A stretch of DNA of 64,000 bases from Cotesia glomerata (taxonomy: Eukaryota; Arthropoda; Insecta; Hymenoptera; Braconidae), in the NCBI RefSeq assembly GCF_020080835.1, contig NC_058165.1, forward strand, positions 4,439,771-4,503,770. Reading direction: 5' to 3'. Positions 51,346 through 63,400 of the stretch are shown piece by piece. Below the pieces are notes generated by a model, which saw only the letters and a program-made list of their open reading frames with translations, was not told the origin of the DNA and searched no databases. Every line of letters starts with the position of its first letter. Within the stretch, counting starts at the first letter, position 1. Both the position numbers and the translations under genes were made by a program.

Positions 51346-54300
51346 TTAATAGTTGCTTGACGGTCTTTTCTGTTGCTTCCAAGCGGCTATTCTTTCTTTC
51401 AAGTCAGGATCTGTAAAAATAAAAATAGATTTATTTTATTAAATATTTTTTTTTCGTAACTAATTTATAAAATAATTTAAAAATGAATTTAAATCAGCAT
51501 AACACTATTATTTTATAATTAATTAAAAAAATACTAGCAACCTGCAGTCACTATGTGACTGCTAAGATTTACGAATTATCACACTATAAGGTATAAGCCC
51601 CTATTATTGATAGGGCCCCTACTATTGACACCCTATTTAATTTTATTATTTCATTATTAAAATCTGTTAGTAATCACAATTTTTGATATTTCACAACAAT
51701 TTTACATATTTTTAAAATTAAAAATTAATAAAATTTAATTCCAAGGTATAAACTATTTACCGCAAAAAAATTTCATTTTTTCAAGTAGGAAAAAACTGCT
51801 TATACGTTTGTAATTTCTTAACAATATTGTTAAGAAAGACCTTATTTTCAAATCCACATTTCTCAATGTTGTTTTAATGTAATTGCATTGTTTAAAATTA
51901 TTTTAGATTATTTATAGTCTAAATAACCATGCAATTATTTATTTATGCTTTATCGAGTTAAAATTAATTTTAAAATAGCGGATGTCAATGATGGGGACAC
52001 AAAAATTAACTTGCGTCAACTAACGACATAGGCCATAATGTAAGGTAACCAACCCCCTCAACATACATATCAACGTATTAATTTATTTATTTATTTATTT
52101 AGAAAACGCCAATCGGCAATATACATCAGTGATATTATAACAATAAAAGAAAATACTAAATTTATTGGATTCGAGAGAATCAGTTGAAATAGTATCACAT
52201 TATTAGACTTACAAATTTATTTTAGTATAAACAGCAAAATTTATCAGGGTTTTAAGAAAAAAAAAAAAAGAGATAATTAGTATATTAATTAATTTAGTTA
52301 ATCTGATTAATTAGACTCAAAAAGAGCTTCTTGGCCATGTTTATTAATGTTTACATACTGTCATGTGATTTTATAAGAATCAAAGTATTTGAGATTAGAA
52401 AAAATTGGTAAAAAAAAACCTGGTAAAAAATATAGAAAAGCTAGGTCTTAAACGAATTTTAAAATAATAAAAATCATTTATAGTTTTGCATTAGTTAGTA
52501 AAAATGATTATTGTTAATATAAATTTAACTGTAATAAAAGACCTGTCAATAATAGGGTCAATGGTAAGTTAATAATTGGCTCTTTGAATTTTTTGCGCTG
52601 TCAATAATACATACATTCGACCTATTGGTTTTAAGTTAATATAATAATTATTAAATGTATTGCTATTAAAGTTAATTAATTAAATTACATAAGTAAAAAC
52701 AATGATTAAGGTGTCCTATAAAAAAAAAAAAACTGACAATATTGATTTAAAACACGATGAAAAAATTCAAATATTCATGATCACTCTTATAGTGTCAATA
52801 TTGGGAACTTTTACCTTATCACTGAAAAATATATAAAAATTGGTTTTTAAATTACCTGGTGTCAGCATGTCTTCACTCAACGGCTGTCGACTAAATGGAT
52901 CTGTTGAACTATTCAATAAATGCCTTATTATAACAGCCTTATCCATAATTATACCAGAAGGTAATTTAACTGGATCTTCCATCAGTGTATCCATAAGTGG
53001 ATCACGGAATTCATCTGGTGCATCGCCATAATCTTCTTCACGGGCAAGATTATCACGTGCAATAACTGCAGCACGTTCTGCTAGTGCCAGAAATCTTTCA
53101 ATTTCGGTTGTTGTTTTAATATTAGCTCTTCCTAATCGATTTGCTGCATCAGTGAATAATTCTTTACAGAAGGATCTCTGTAAAAATAAAATTAAAATAA
53201 AAATTATTAAAAATTACTTTAAATAATAATAAAAAAAACTCAAATAAATCATTGTTAATTTTTTTCAAAATAAATTAAAATAAAGACTGCCGTGACTTGT
53301 AAACTATAAATAAATAAAATTTTGCTTCATTAAATAATTACTTTTGTTAAATTGGACTGTACTTTTTTAACTAATGACTTTTTTAACGATATAAGCTCAT
53401 TTCGATGTTATACCCATCAAGAGCTGTCATTTGAGCACCCACATGCATTTTCATATATTTTTCATATATACATATATGTAATACATATAAATATATGAAA
53501 TATATATGTGATTACTCAAATAAAAGGGCTTGATGAGTGTAACATCGGGATGAGCTTGTATCTTTAAAAATGTCATTATTTGACGAAATACAATGTCATT
53601 TCTTAATAATTGACATTTTTTAAGATATAAACTCATTTCTATGTTACACTCATCGTGACCTTTTATTTGAGTACCCACATGACATTTTTTATATATTTTA
53701 TATATATGGTATTTGTGAAACATAAATATGTAAAATATATGAAAAATTGATGTGGGTACTCAAATAAAAGGTCTCGATGAATGTAACATCGGGATGAGTT
53801 AATATTTTTAAAAATGTCAATAGTTCACAAGACATTTTTTAAATTGCACTGTACTTTCTTAACTATTGACATTTTTAATGATATAAGCTCATCTCGATGT
53901 TACACTCATTAAGAGCTTTCATTTGAGTACCCACATGTATTTTGATATATTTTTCATATATACATTAGGGTGGCGCAAAAAAACCGACTATTTTTTTTTT
54001 TTTGAGTCTCAAGTAAAAAAATGTTAGTTTTTGATGTTTTAAGAGCTCTCTCCAAAGGACATTAAAAAAAAAATTTTTAAGATGTCGCTCCAAATTTTTT
54101 TAAATTTCAAAAATCGTCAAAAATCTAATTTTTTTTTTTTTTTTATTTTTTTTCTCGTTACGGTATAATTTTCTAGACTAAAAAAAAATAAGTTTCTGAA
54201 AATTTCAGTTCAAAATTTGAATTTTGAAAGGTCGCTCATAATTTTTTTCAATTTATTAGTGCATTAGTTTAGATTTTTTCGAGCGACCTTTTACTATTCA

Positions 54301-57300
54301 AATTAAAACTCCATGCATTTTTTTTTTTTTTTTATTTAGTACAATAATCGATAAAAATATATCACGAGATGAACTAAAAATCAAGCACAACATAGAAAAT
54401 ATAATTTTTTTTTAATTTAATAATTTTATTTAATCAACTGCCAGGCGTGGGTTCGAATCCCAAGCTGGTCTTAGAAACCAGCTTGGTTGAGATTTGACCT
54501 TGCCGCGTAGTTTAAGATTTTTTCAAACCAAAAAGACCCCAACGTACCACTCCTAACACTCAAAGTCGGCGATATGGCTAATTAAAGAAAAAAAGAAAAA
54601 AATTATGAGCGACCTTTCAAAATTTAAACTTTGAACTGAAACTTTCAGAAACTTATTTTTTTTTGGTCTATAAAATTATACCGTAACGAGAAAAAAATTA
54701 AAAAAAAAAAAAATTCGATTTTTGGCGATTTTTGAAATTTTAAAAAATTTGGAGTGACCTCTTAAAAATTTTTTTTTGAGCTGTCCTTTAGTGAGGGCTC
54801 TTAAAACATCAAAAACTAACATTTTTTTCACTCGACTAAAAAAAAAAAAAAATAGTCGGTTTTTTTGCGTCACCCTAATATATATATAAATATATGAAAA
54901 ATTGATGTGGGTACTCAAATGAAAGGTTTTGATGAGTGTAACATCGGGATGAGCTCATATCTTAAAAAATGTCAATAGTTCACAAGACACTTGTCAAATT
55001 GCACTGTACTTTCTTAACTATTGACATTTTTAAAGATATAAGCTCATCTCAATGTTACACTCATCAAGAGCTTTCATTTGAGTACCCACATGCATTTTGA
55101 TATATTTTTCATATATACATATATATATATAATATATAAAATATATAAAAAATTGATGTGGGTACTCAAATGAAAGGTCTCGATGAGTGTAACATCGAAA
55201 TGAGCTTATATCTTGAAAAATATCAATAGTTCTCAAGATACAAGTTAATTTCTTAATTATGTATCTAGAGATAAATTTTCGAATACAGTCTAATAAAATA
55301 AAAATTAACTAATTAACTCCCCCAAAGTACTAAAAATTCAATACTAACCTCATCACTAGCCAGCGCAGCAGCAAAATTATCACAGTCAAGGTGTAAATAA
55401 ATATCAATCAACTGTCCCAAAAGTGTCCTAGGTTCCCAGCCATACTTAAGAGGTTTCTTAACTTTCAAATCTTTGCATTTAGGTCCACAAAGTTGCTTTA
55501 AATTAAAATTCAGCATCGCACTAAGCCGACAAACAAGTTCAGGCCGTAAGAAAGGTTCCGTAATATCAACAGTCAAATAATGAAACATCGAAACAGTTTC
55601 TTTAGCAAGCGTCAAATAAGACCTCGCTTGTCTTTCATCAGCAGTTAATTGTCTCGTTCTTGACTGCTGCTGTTCATTAGACATCGCCGACCAATTAGCT
55701 TTATCAGACATTAATTCTTGAACTTCATGAATCCTTTTTAACGACTCCAAGCTCTCATCCAACAAGAAAGTGGTGTCGTTCATCAGCATGTTAATAAATT
55801 TAACAAATTGCTTTCCATTATTACTCTCATTAATTATCGCAACACGATGAATAGGACTGTCCCACATAGTTTTAAGTATCAAGCTAATGTGATACCTAAT
55901 AGAAAATTTATCATAAAATTCCGAGCTGGATCCAGTTGTCTCAACATCAGTATAAAACTTCATCAAATACGAAGCCAAGTGTGTTTTAGTAATAGGATGA
56001 GACATTACTTGATCATGTAAAATGTCATTACGTCCCTGACTGCTTGTGTTGATAACAAAAAGCACTTCAATAATTTTAGCAATTAAATACGGATTTCTGA
56101 TACAGTGTGGCGTGCAAATAGTCACTAATAGCCAAGTAATTAAAGAATTATCCAAATTATTAGCCACCACAGTCGGACAATATTGCAGCGCGAATAATAA
56201 AAATTCCGCTATGTCCTCAACGTACCACTCTGGCAGCGCAGTAAATCTATGAGGTACCTGTTGTGGCAGAGGTAATTTAGGTAATGCAACACAAGCGTCA
56301 GTCTGCGTTAGTAACCCCAACAAAATTTCAGCAACCGATCCATAAAAATGGAGCGACCGTCTAATTAAAACCGGATCAATTAACCCAGCATCAGCACAAG
56401 CTCTAGATTTAGTCAACCGCTTAAGCTGCTGCTTCCAGCGTTTAATAAGCTCTTTATTATGTCCAGCATAAGGCGCGTCTTTCCAACTAGACTCTGAAGC
56501 TTGCAAATCATCCAGCATTTTTTGCAACTCGCGCAATGCGCGTAATTTACGCCTGTATTTTTGCAACGCCGGCATTAGAGCAATGTGATGACAGTGAAGC
56601 GTTAAAAACCAACATTGAGTCGGAAATTTAGCTTCAGTCCACTTGTGATTTTTTTCTAAGTCCTTTAGCCAATCAGCCACTTCCTGGGATGATAATTTAA
56701 GACGCGTGTCATTTTTTATCTCCACCAAACTTGAAGGGTGAAATGGATAGAGCGAGTCAATGGAGCTTAATTTTATTTTAACCGACAACATTTGGAGGAT
56801 TGACAATAAATTTAACATAAAGCCATCGCCTGCTAGTGAAAATTCTTCAGTCTGTATTTGCACGCGTTTTTCATTATGCCGTAATAATGTTGCTAAATAA
56901 GCTAGTGTTGCTTCACGGCATGTGCTAGTTGCTAAAATAGCATGGACTATTTTATGCAATGAAGATCTTGTGCTCTCTAATTCTTGTTGAAGAGTTAAAT
57001 TAATTGTTTTGTCATTTATTGCATTGCCGCTGAAAAATTTGTCAGCTACTTTTGGTTGATCTTCAGCAAATACTGAAACGGATAAAAATGGACCGAGAAA
57101 AGATGTGCGTGTTAATTCACGTCCTACGGCAGTTGTCATAAAATCGGGTAAAAATTGAATTTGATGAGTAATTAATTTACAAATTGGCCGAGCATTGCCA
57201 TTAGTACCAAGACGCACGTCTATTAATTCTTCCAGAGCTTCTATTGGCCGGCGATGAGTGTTGCCAATTAAGCTGACTTGTTGCATTGATAAGTACAACC

Positions 57301-60300
57301 CTTGGAGCAATGGTGTAAAAATTTTGTTAAAAGCTTGGGGGTTGTTGTTGGTTCTTGTAACTAATTCGTGCAAAAATCCACGAGGTAGAGTTTGGGATAA
57401 CACTGGGTACAATAAAGGAGATACTGATGATCCGTTGGAGATTGCGTCATCTGGGACCCCGATTATTTCTTGCAGAACTAGACTTGCAAACTGAACACAC
57501 TGGGCGCGCAAAGATATCAATACTTCCGATATTGGGGGAACGCTGGAACGCTTTGGGTTATTGCGCTCTTCTACTGCGGCGCGGCTGTAACAGTCAAGGA
57601 GATAAAAGAGACTTCGTGGGTGGTTTTTGTTTTCGTTTGTCACCATCAAGGGGAGTGCTATGGTCGTTGAAGGCTCGAGTGATGTTATTGCACTGGGGCT
57701 TATCATTGGGCTCGTTTGACTTGGGCTGTCTTCGCCGTCTGATAGGATATCACTGGTTATGTCTTTCAGGGGGTCCTCGTTGTTGGCAAACATCTGGAGG
57801 ACTTCCATTAGGGATTCGTTTACTAAATCTGTGTGAGGAAGTGCGCGGTCCAGTGATGAGTTTGATGATAAGCTGGGGAGGAATATTGTTTGCTCGGTTG
57901 GTTGCTTCCACGAGACACGCAGGACTCGGGATATTGTGTTGTGGATTTGGTCTGTTGAGACGTCTGCGCTGGAACTTGTTGTCTAAAATATATAATAGTT
58001 GATTTATTATTTTTTTTTGTAAATATGAATTTTTTGTTTACAATTGTTCATTTTAATTATTGAAAATTGATCAAATTAATTAGTAAATTTTTTTAATTTC
58101 GAGATTTGAGCATACTATTCCATATTATAAAGAACTAGGCTGGTTAAAATTTAATGTGAAAAATTAATTCATAGCTTGTTTATTTTACAAAGAAATCAAA
58201 CTAAATTATAATCAAAATTAAAATTTCTGCCGATTGCATTAAGGGGTTACATGGGTTTCACGGTTTCAAAAAATTCATTTTTTTTTGTCTTATTAAATTC
58301 TACATCTCTAAAATATTGTCCTAAAGTTTTAAATCAATCCGAATAATAATTTCAAGGCGCTGTTGGATTGTCTCTCAAAACTTTAAACACGTTTTTCTCA
58401 AAACTATGTTTTCAAAGACGGTTGTCAAAATTTCTCGAGAATTACTCAAACGATTTTGATGAAATTTTAGACAGGTGTTCGAGATATAATTTACAAGGTC
58501 TTGAACAAAGAATTTTTTTTTTCAATTACAACTATTTAAAAGAAAATCCCGCGAAATTTTAATTAATTTTTTTTGTAAAAACCTCTGCCAAAAATCCAAT
58601 TTTCAATTTTTTTTTCCTTCGTTCAAGACCTAGTTTGAAGTCTTAACTAGAGCACATATTTTTTTTTTTTCATCTCAAATAATCCTGCTAAAAGTTCTGC
58701 TGGTCACGCGGACGCATCTTTTTTCCGAGGGCTCGCCGGAAATAACGTCACAATGGCAGAGTTTTTAATATTTTTTTTTTTTTTTTAATTTCATTTATTC
58801 CTTATTAAACATGTATCTAAGAAAGTAAAAAGTTTGAATAAAATATTTTATTTTTAATGTAACCCCTTAAGGAGAGACGATGTCAAGAATGACTATCTGC
58901 GTTTACCAAGAAGTAATTCTGTTATCTATGAAAATTCTTTCCTGATTCACGGCATAAAAATTTGGAATTTATTACCGGCTGATATTACAGCAATTGACAA
59001 CTTTGAAAATTTTACACAAGCTTGTTTTAACTTCTTCTTGCAATCAATGTAATTACCATAATCTTACAGTTTAATTGTATTGCAAACATTGTATCAAATG
59101 TATACTTGTAAACTATTATCTTTATGTATTGTTGATGGTCCGGAAGAAGCTTAGAACTCCAGGATCAAATAAAATTTATTATCTATCTATCTAAATATTT
59201 ATGACTATGTTTCAGTATATCTATGAAAAAATTTCTTTAATAAAATTTTTTTATTTTTATTGAAAAATAAACTAAGTGTAGAAAATTATGGTAAATATTT
59301 ACAAGTGGGGTCAACCATTTTAATTTTCATTTTTTTGAACGAAATTTCTATTTGATTTTATTGATATAGGGTAGAAGTACCGTTTGTGGCCAGTGTACCT
59401 TTTTTGGCCACTTTATTTTCAAATTATTGTATAAATATTTCTATAAGCGCAAGACTTTATGAATTCAATTCGTATAAATGTACTAATTCATAAATTTTAT
59501 ACAAATTAACTAAAACATTCAATGATTATCACAATTTTAAAAAATTCTCAAAAAAATTTATAAATTTTTTAGAAAATTGTGATATCAAACTTTTTTTTTA
59601 AATTGTTCGTTTTTTTTTTTTATGTAAGTCCTTTTAAAAAAAAAAATATATCAAAAAAAGATAAAATATAAATTTTATTTAAAAACATGAGTCAAAATTT
59701 TTTCTAAATTTTTAAGGCAAAAAAGCTATCGAAATCTTTATTTTTTTCTCTCCCGACATTTTTTATCACAAATCCGCCATAAAAACAAGCAGAAAAAAAA
59801 TTAATATAATTTAACTGGATTAAAAAATTGTAGACCCTACTTTCAAATAATTACCATTATTTTCCAATGATCTCAATATTAAAAAATTTTAAATAGTAAA
59901 ATTTAAATAAAGCCAAATATTGATAAATTGATAATAATTTATTTGAAGATAATTTAGCTGTTATCTTCAATTAAATAGAGTATTACTTTCATTCAAGAAA
60001 ATACTTTAATGAATAATCGATTTTAGAAAAATGATTCTGAAACGAGCAAACATTTGACAATTTTTATTAATTATGAAAAAAAAAATTATTTTTTAAAAAT
60101 TTACAATAGTAAATTTTAAAAATTTTTGTGGAATTTTTTTATTAAAATTAAGTTAAGGTAAAAGACCCAGTTATTGAGACTGGCCCAGTTGATTGACACT
60201 TGCAATTTTATTCTAATTAAAAAAATAAAATTTTCTCAAAAAATCAATTATCTCAAAATTTATTTATTAATTTATTAGAGTCGATTTGTTTTATTGAATT

Positions 60301-61434
60301 AAAATAAAATTGCAAGTGTCAATAACTAGTTCAGTGTCAATAACTGGGTCTTTTACCTTATAAAAATCCAAAGAATTTAAATCAACAGAATTGTAAATCC
60401 TTGTGAATAATCTAAATAGTTAAGTAGAATTTTACGGTGGCAGATTCAGTGTATTTACATGTAAACTACACAAAGGTTTTCTCGTTTTTTTTTATTTTCT
60501 CTAATTAAATTCTAATGAATATTCTTTAATTAATTTTAAATAATTTTTTCTGATGTATACTGCCGATAGGCGTATGTTGATTAATAAATAAATAAATAAA
60601 CTTCATGAAAGTATTCTGTAATAATTAATAAAATAATAAATAAAATAAAAATAATTACGTACCCTAGATCTAGAAGTATGATCTTTTCGATCTTGTTCTT
60701 CAACTTCCATATTTTCAATTCCCGAATCAACATCAATAGAAATATTATTCGTCTGTTTTTCGTTATTTTCCTCAAAATCCATCGGAACATCTGTATCATT
60801 TGAAGATTCTTGAGCTGGCGACTGTTGCTGGAGTAATCCTAGAGTCGCTGGTAAATCAGGACCCGTCGAAGGACCTGGTGTGCTTGGAGATTCAAAAACA
60901 TTATTTACACTCAATCCAGGAGAGCTCACTGGATTGCTGTTGCTACCATCAAGTCCAGTTAAGCGGGCCAGTCGTCGCTTGCGCATCTATAGTAATAATA
61001 TTTACAATTAATTTTCTTTCTACATACACGAATAATTCAATCATTTTTTTATATATTTCTCCAGTATAAATAGCAAAAAAAAATTAATTTTTTAATAATA
61101 AATTTCATTAAAAAAATTATAGTTTGCTTTGTAAAATACTATGCCAGGAAAATTATTGATTTTTGTTAAATTATTGTCAATGTCACAAGATTTAATATTT
61201 ACAACTATAATTTATTAATATTGTTCACTTTTTTACTTATAAAATAATTATTTTATTTTTATAAAAATTTAAATATTGATAAAATTAATTTTTTAGATGT
61301 TTTATAAATAAATAATTTTGTGGTTGAACAAAAGATCAAGAGTCATGATAAATTTAAAAATATAACAGTCTTTGTCTCTCAGGTTTTTTGATGACTCGTA
61401 ATTTTATAAACGAATAAAGAAACAAAGAGATTTT

Positions 61435-61472
<38 letters not shown>

Positions 61473-61722
61473 TGCGGGAAATATTGAAATTTAATAAGGA
61501 AAAAAAGTATATTTTTTTTTATACAATAATTTAGTGACAATAAAAAAAAATTTGTAATTCATGAAGAAAAAAAACTAAAATAAATAAATGAATAATAATA
61601 AGACAAAGTGATAGTAACATTGATGATACATGACTTATAAAGCAAATCGAGGTTTTAATGTTACGTAGCATCCACAATAAAAAAAAACGTATACTTACTT
61701 CCTCCTGACTCAATTCACTCAT
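51346..61722 (-). CDS. Ube4B: Ubiquitin conjugation factor E4 B (U-box E3/E4 ligase)
   Basis: Five coding exons join in frame: 61722-61699, 60986-60663, 57982-55349, 53177-52856 and 51410-51346, giving 1122 residues, close to the usual 1000-1300. The start MSELSQEEMRKRRLARLTGL is the family N-terminus. Residues 20-116 are Ser/Pro-rich and acidic, likely disordered. The Ufd2 core fills the 2634-bp exon (residues 117-994) and continues to about 1045, including LLGQLIDIYLHLDCDNFAAAL. The U-box is at about 1048-1118 (EFRDPLMDTLMEDPVKLPSG, then STDPFSRQPLSEDMLTP). U-boxes use hydrogen bonds instead of zinc. Known role: elongates ubiquitin chains on substrates with an E2 and Cdc48/p97, in cytosol and nucleus. 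It is the only full-length ubiquitin gene here; the nearby USP-like fragment at 4.2 kb is unrelated. Confidence 0.97.
51534..51570 (-). mobile_element. Helitron A5 3'-end fragment
   Basis: Minus-strand stem-loop GCAGTCACATAGTGACTGC followed by AGGTTG and CTAG ending at 51534. The rest is cut off by element H5. Confidence 0.7.
51587..52818. mobile_element. Long TAAGG..CCTTA element H5 (1.23 kb) in the last Ube4B intron
   Basis: Inverse counterpart of H2, with the same LINE-tail insert (52076-52135). It ends 38 bp from the U-box exon (52856), so it supplies part of the intron's 3' side on the plus map. Confidence 0.85.
53281..55290 (-). mobile_element. Helitron A6 (foldback units) with F3 inserted
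   Basis: The minus strand contains several ATGTGGGTACTCAAATGAAA foldback units. Near 55290 it has the family's 5' subterminal (TCTCTAGATACATAATTAAG), near 53290 the 3' subterminal (CAGTCACGGCAG-like, decayed). Terminal TC and CTAG are lost. Confidence 0.75.
53968..54875. mobile_element. GGGTGGC long-TIR element F3 with tRNA-like core
   Basis: Ends GGGTGGCGCAAAAAAACCG inverted, TA-flanked. The core at 54430-54600 (GGGTTCGAATCCCAAGCTGG) matches the F2 core at 19720. Confidence 0.85.
58243..58866. mobile_element. TTAA-flanked GGGGTTACAT TIR element (624 bp) in a Ube4B intron
   Basis: TTAA at 58239-58242 and 58867-58870. Ends GGGGTTACATGGG and the inverse of AATGTAACCCC. No coding. Confidence 0.8.
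58871..59192 (+). pseudogene. C-terminal fragment of a LINE reverse transcriptase ORF with its 3' UTR
   Basis: The plus frame reads YLRLPRSNSVIYENSFLIHG, then GIKIWNLLPADITAIDNFEN, and ends LQSM-stop at about 59051. This is the RLPR..N.VIYENSF....IWN.LP pattern of RT C-termini in CR1/L2/Jockey-like LINEs. The 3' UTR ends in a (CTAT)n tail at 59180-59192. 5' truncated; the adjoining TTAA MITE may have inserted at its border. Confidence 0.75.
60154..60360. mobile_element. Short TAAGG..CCTTA MITE H6
   Basis: Ends TAAGGTAAAAGACCCAGTTA and inverse, with CACTTGCAATTTTA and its complement inside. Same short form as H1 at 7571. Confidence 0.8.
61438..61470. repeat. Poly(A) run
   Basis: About 33 consecutive A in the first Ube4B intron; no element border recognised beside it. 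Confidence 0.9.
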
Positions 61723-61990
61723 TATTAATTAATTTATCAGGTTATTTATTTATGAAGAATATTGACCACTCACGATGACAACAATCGATCAGCTGTTTGT
61801 TGTTAATTAACAGAAATAAAATAAAAAATTTATTGGATTTAATTTTGTTTTAAATCAACTCCGATATGTCAGCTAAATTGGAAAGTCACTCTTCACTTCA
61901 TGCTTCACTCTACTACATCTGTTTGCATCTGTTTGAGTTTAGGCGTGGATACAGTATTTATAACTGAATTACGGCAGACATCAATGACTC
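61723..61990 (-). promoter_or_regulatory. 5' UTR and probable promoter of Ube4B
   Basis: Upstream of the ATG the first ~250 bp become less AT-rich (CAGCTGATCGATTGTTGTCA, GCATCTGTTTGAGTTTAGGC on the opposite strand). No acceptor site suggests an earlier exon, and no TATA box is clear. The 5' end was not located exactly. Confidence 0.4.
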
Positions 61991-62089
61991 CTAGCGGATA
62001 TTTGCCAAAATAAAAAAATAAAACGTTCGCGAATTTTCAATTTATCAATAATAAATTGATGACACTAAAGTTGACAGATATTAATAGTA

Positions 62090-62600
62090 TATTACACATC
62101 TAGGGCAGTAAAATAAGAAATGTCTCAGATCACATGTAATTGTTGTCCGAGGCGAAGCCGAGGTCAATAAACATGTGATCTGAGACATTTCTTATTTTAC
62201 TTCCCTAGGTGTGTAATATACTATTTCTCCTCGACGGAGGCGAAAAGCGGCATTTTCGTTTAGCGCAGCGGGAGGAAAATTGACGCTTTCCGCCCGGAGG
62301 TGAGAAAAAATTTTTTTAGAATTTTATAGCAATTAAATTAATGAAAATTAAGTTAGCCGACACTCAACAATTTTTGATTTTTAACTTCCCGCTAAAAAAA
62401 TCGAAGATTTTCAAAAATCGAAAAGTTATTGTTTTCACCCCGTTTTACGAAATAGTATATTACACACCTAGGGAAGTAAAGTAAGAAATGTCTCAGATCA
62501 CATGTAATTGTCGGCCGAGGCGAAGCCGAGGTTGACAAACATGTGATCTGAGGCTTTCTTATTTACTTCTCGTGGAGTGTATACTATTTTTTTGCTCGAC
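62090..62600. repeat. Two hairpin repeats, AGAAATGTCTCAGATCACATG type
   Basis: 62094-62230 and 62455-62590 are palindromes (AATAAGAAA.. GTCTCAGATCACATGT.. with GAGGCGAAGCCGAGG in the loop). Each is followed by a purine-rich block with GCGGCA(T/C)TTTCGTTTAGCG. Short-period copies of one family. Confidence 0.75.
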
Positions 62601-62737
62601 GAAGGTAGAAAGCGGCACTTTCGTTTAGCGTAGCGGGCCGAAAGTTGACGCTTTCTGCCCGTCGAGCAAAAAATTGAGTTTTCATCGAATCTTGAAGTTT
62701 CGAAGTCCTAGGAAGCTTCCCTGACTATTCCCGCGAT

Positions 62738-62800
<63 letters not shown>
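62738..62800. repeat. (GT)n microsatellite
   Basis: About 60 bp of GT repeat, ending in GTATGTGTGTAAA. Confidence 0.95.
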
Positions 62801-62803
<3 letters not shown>

Positions 62804-63292
62804 TAAACCTCTTATAACTTTTGAACGACTTGACCGATTTGATCGCAGTTGGTGCCATTCGAAAGGACTTGACCAAACTTAGATTTTGTATATACTTTGG
62901 AACGATTCGGACCGGTAGATTTTGAGAAATCGCAAAAAAAACTACAAAAAAATTTTTTTTCAAACGTAGTTTTTTTGGAATAACTTTTAAACGGCTTTAC
63001 CGATCAATTTCAAAAACTAATCAGCTCTTAACATAAAAAAACCACGTCGATCGCCGCCAGTCCGGTCAAAATCGGTTGATTCGTTCGTGAGTTATCGTTG
63101 ACGAAAGAAAACAGAAAAAAAGTGTTTTTTCGGAATTACTCCGAAGTTTTCCACTCTATCAATATAAACTTGACGATTTTTTATGAAACTTAAAAAACTG
63201 CGTCGAATGCCATCAACCGCGTGAAAATCGGTTCATTCATTCAAAAGTTATTGCGATTTGAAAATTCAAAAAATAGTGTTTTATCAAACTTT

Positions 63293-63400
63293 TGAGCTCG
63301 AAGAGCTCAAAAGCATACAAAAGCAATTTTTTGAGCTTGGAGAGCTCAAAATAATACACAAATTGTATTTATGAGCTCGAAGAGCTCTAAAACGTCATAA
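63293..63400 (+). repeat. Tandem GAGCTCGAAGAGCTC motif
   Basis: Three units of (T)GAGCT(C/T)G(A/G)AGAGCTC spaced about 45 bp apart with CAAAA.CATACA-type spacers. Confidence 0.7.

Noticed and set aside
57427..58002. 191-codon plus-strand frame
   Set aside because: Antisense shadow of the Ube4B large exon; no motif and the minus strand is clearly coding.
59370..59420. AGGGTAGAAGTACCGTTTGTGG as the left end of another TIR element
   Set aside because: No matching inverted right end was found in the following kilobases, so no element was called.
62682..62963. His-Thr repeat frame on the minus strand
   Set aside because: Translation of the (GT)n microsatellite.
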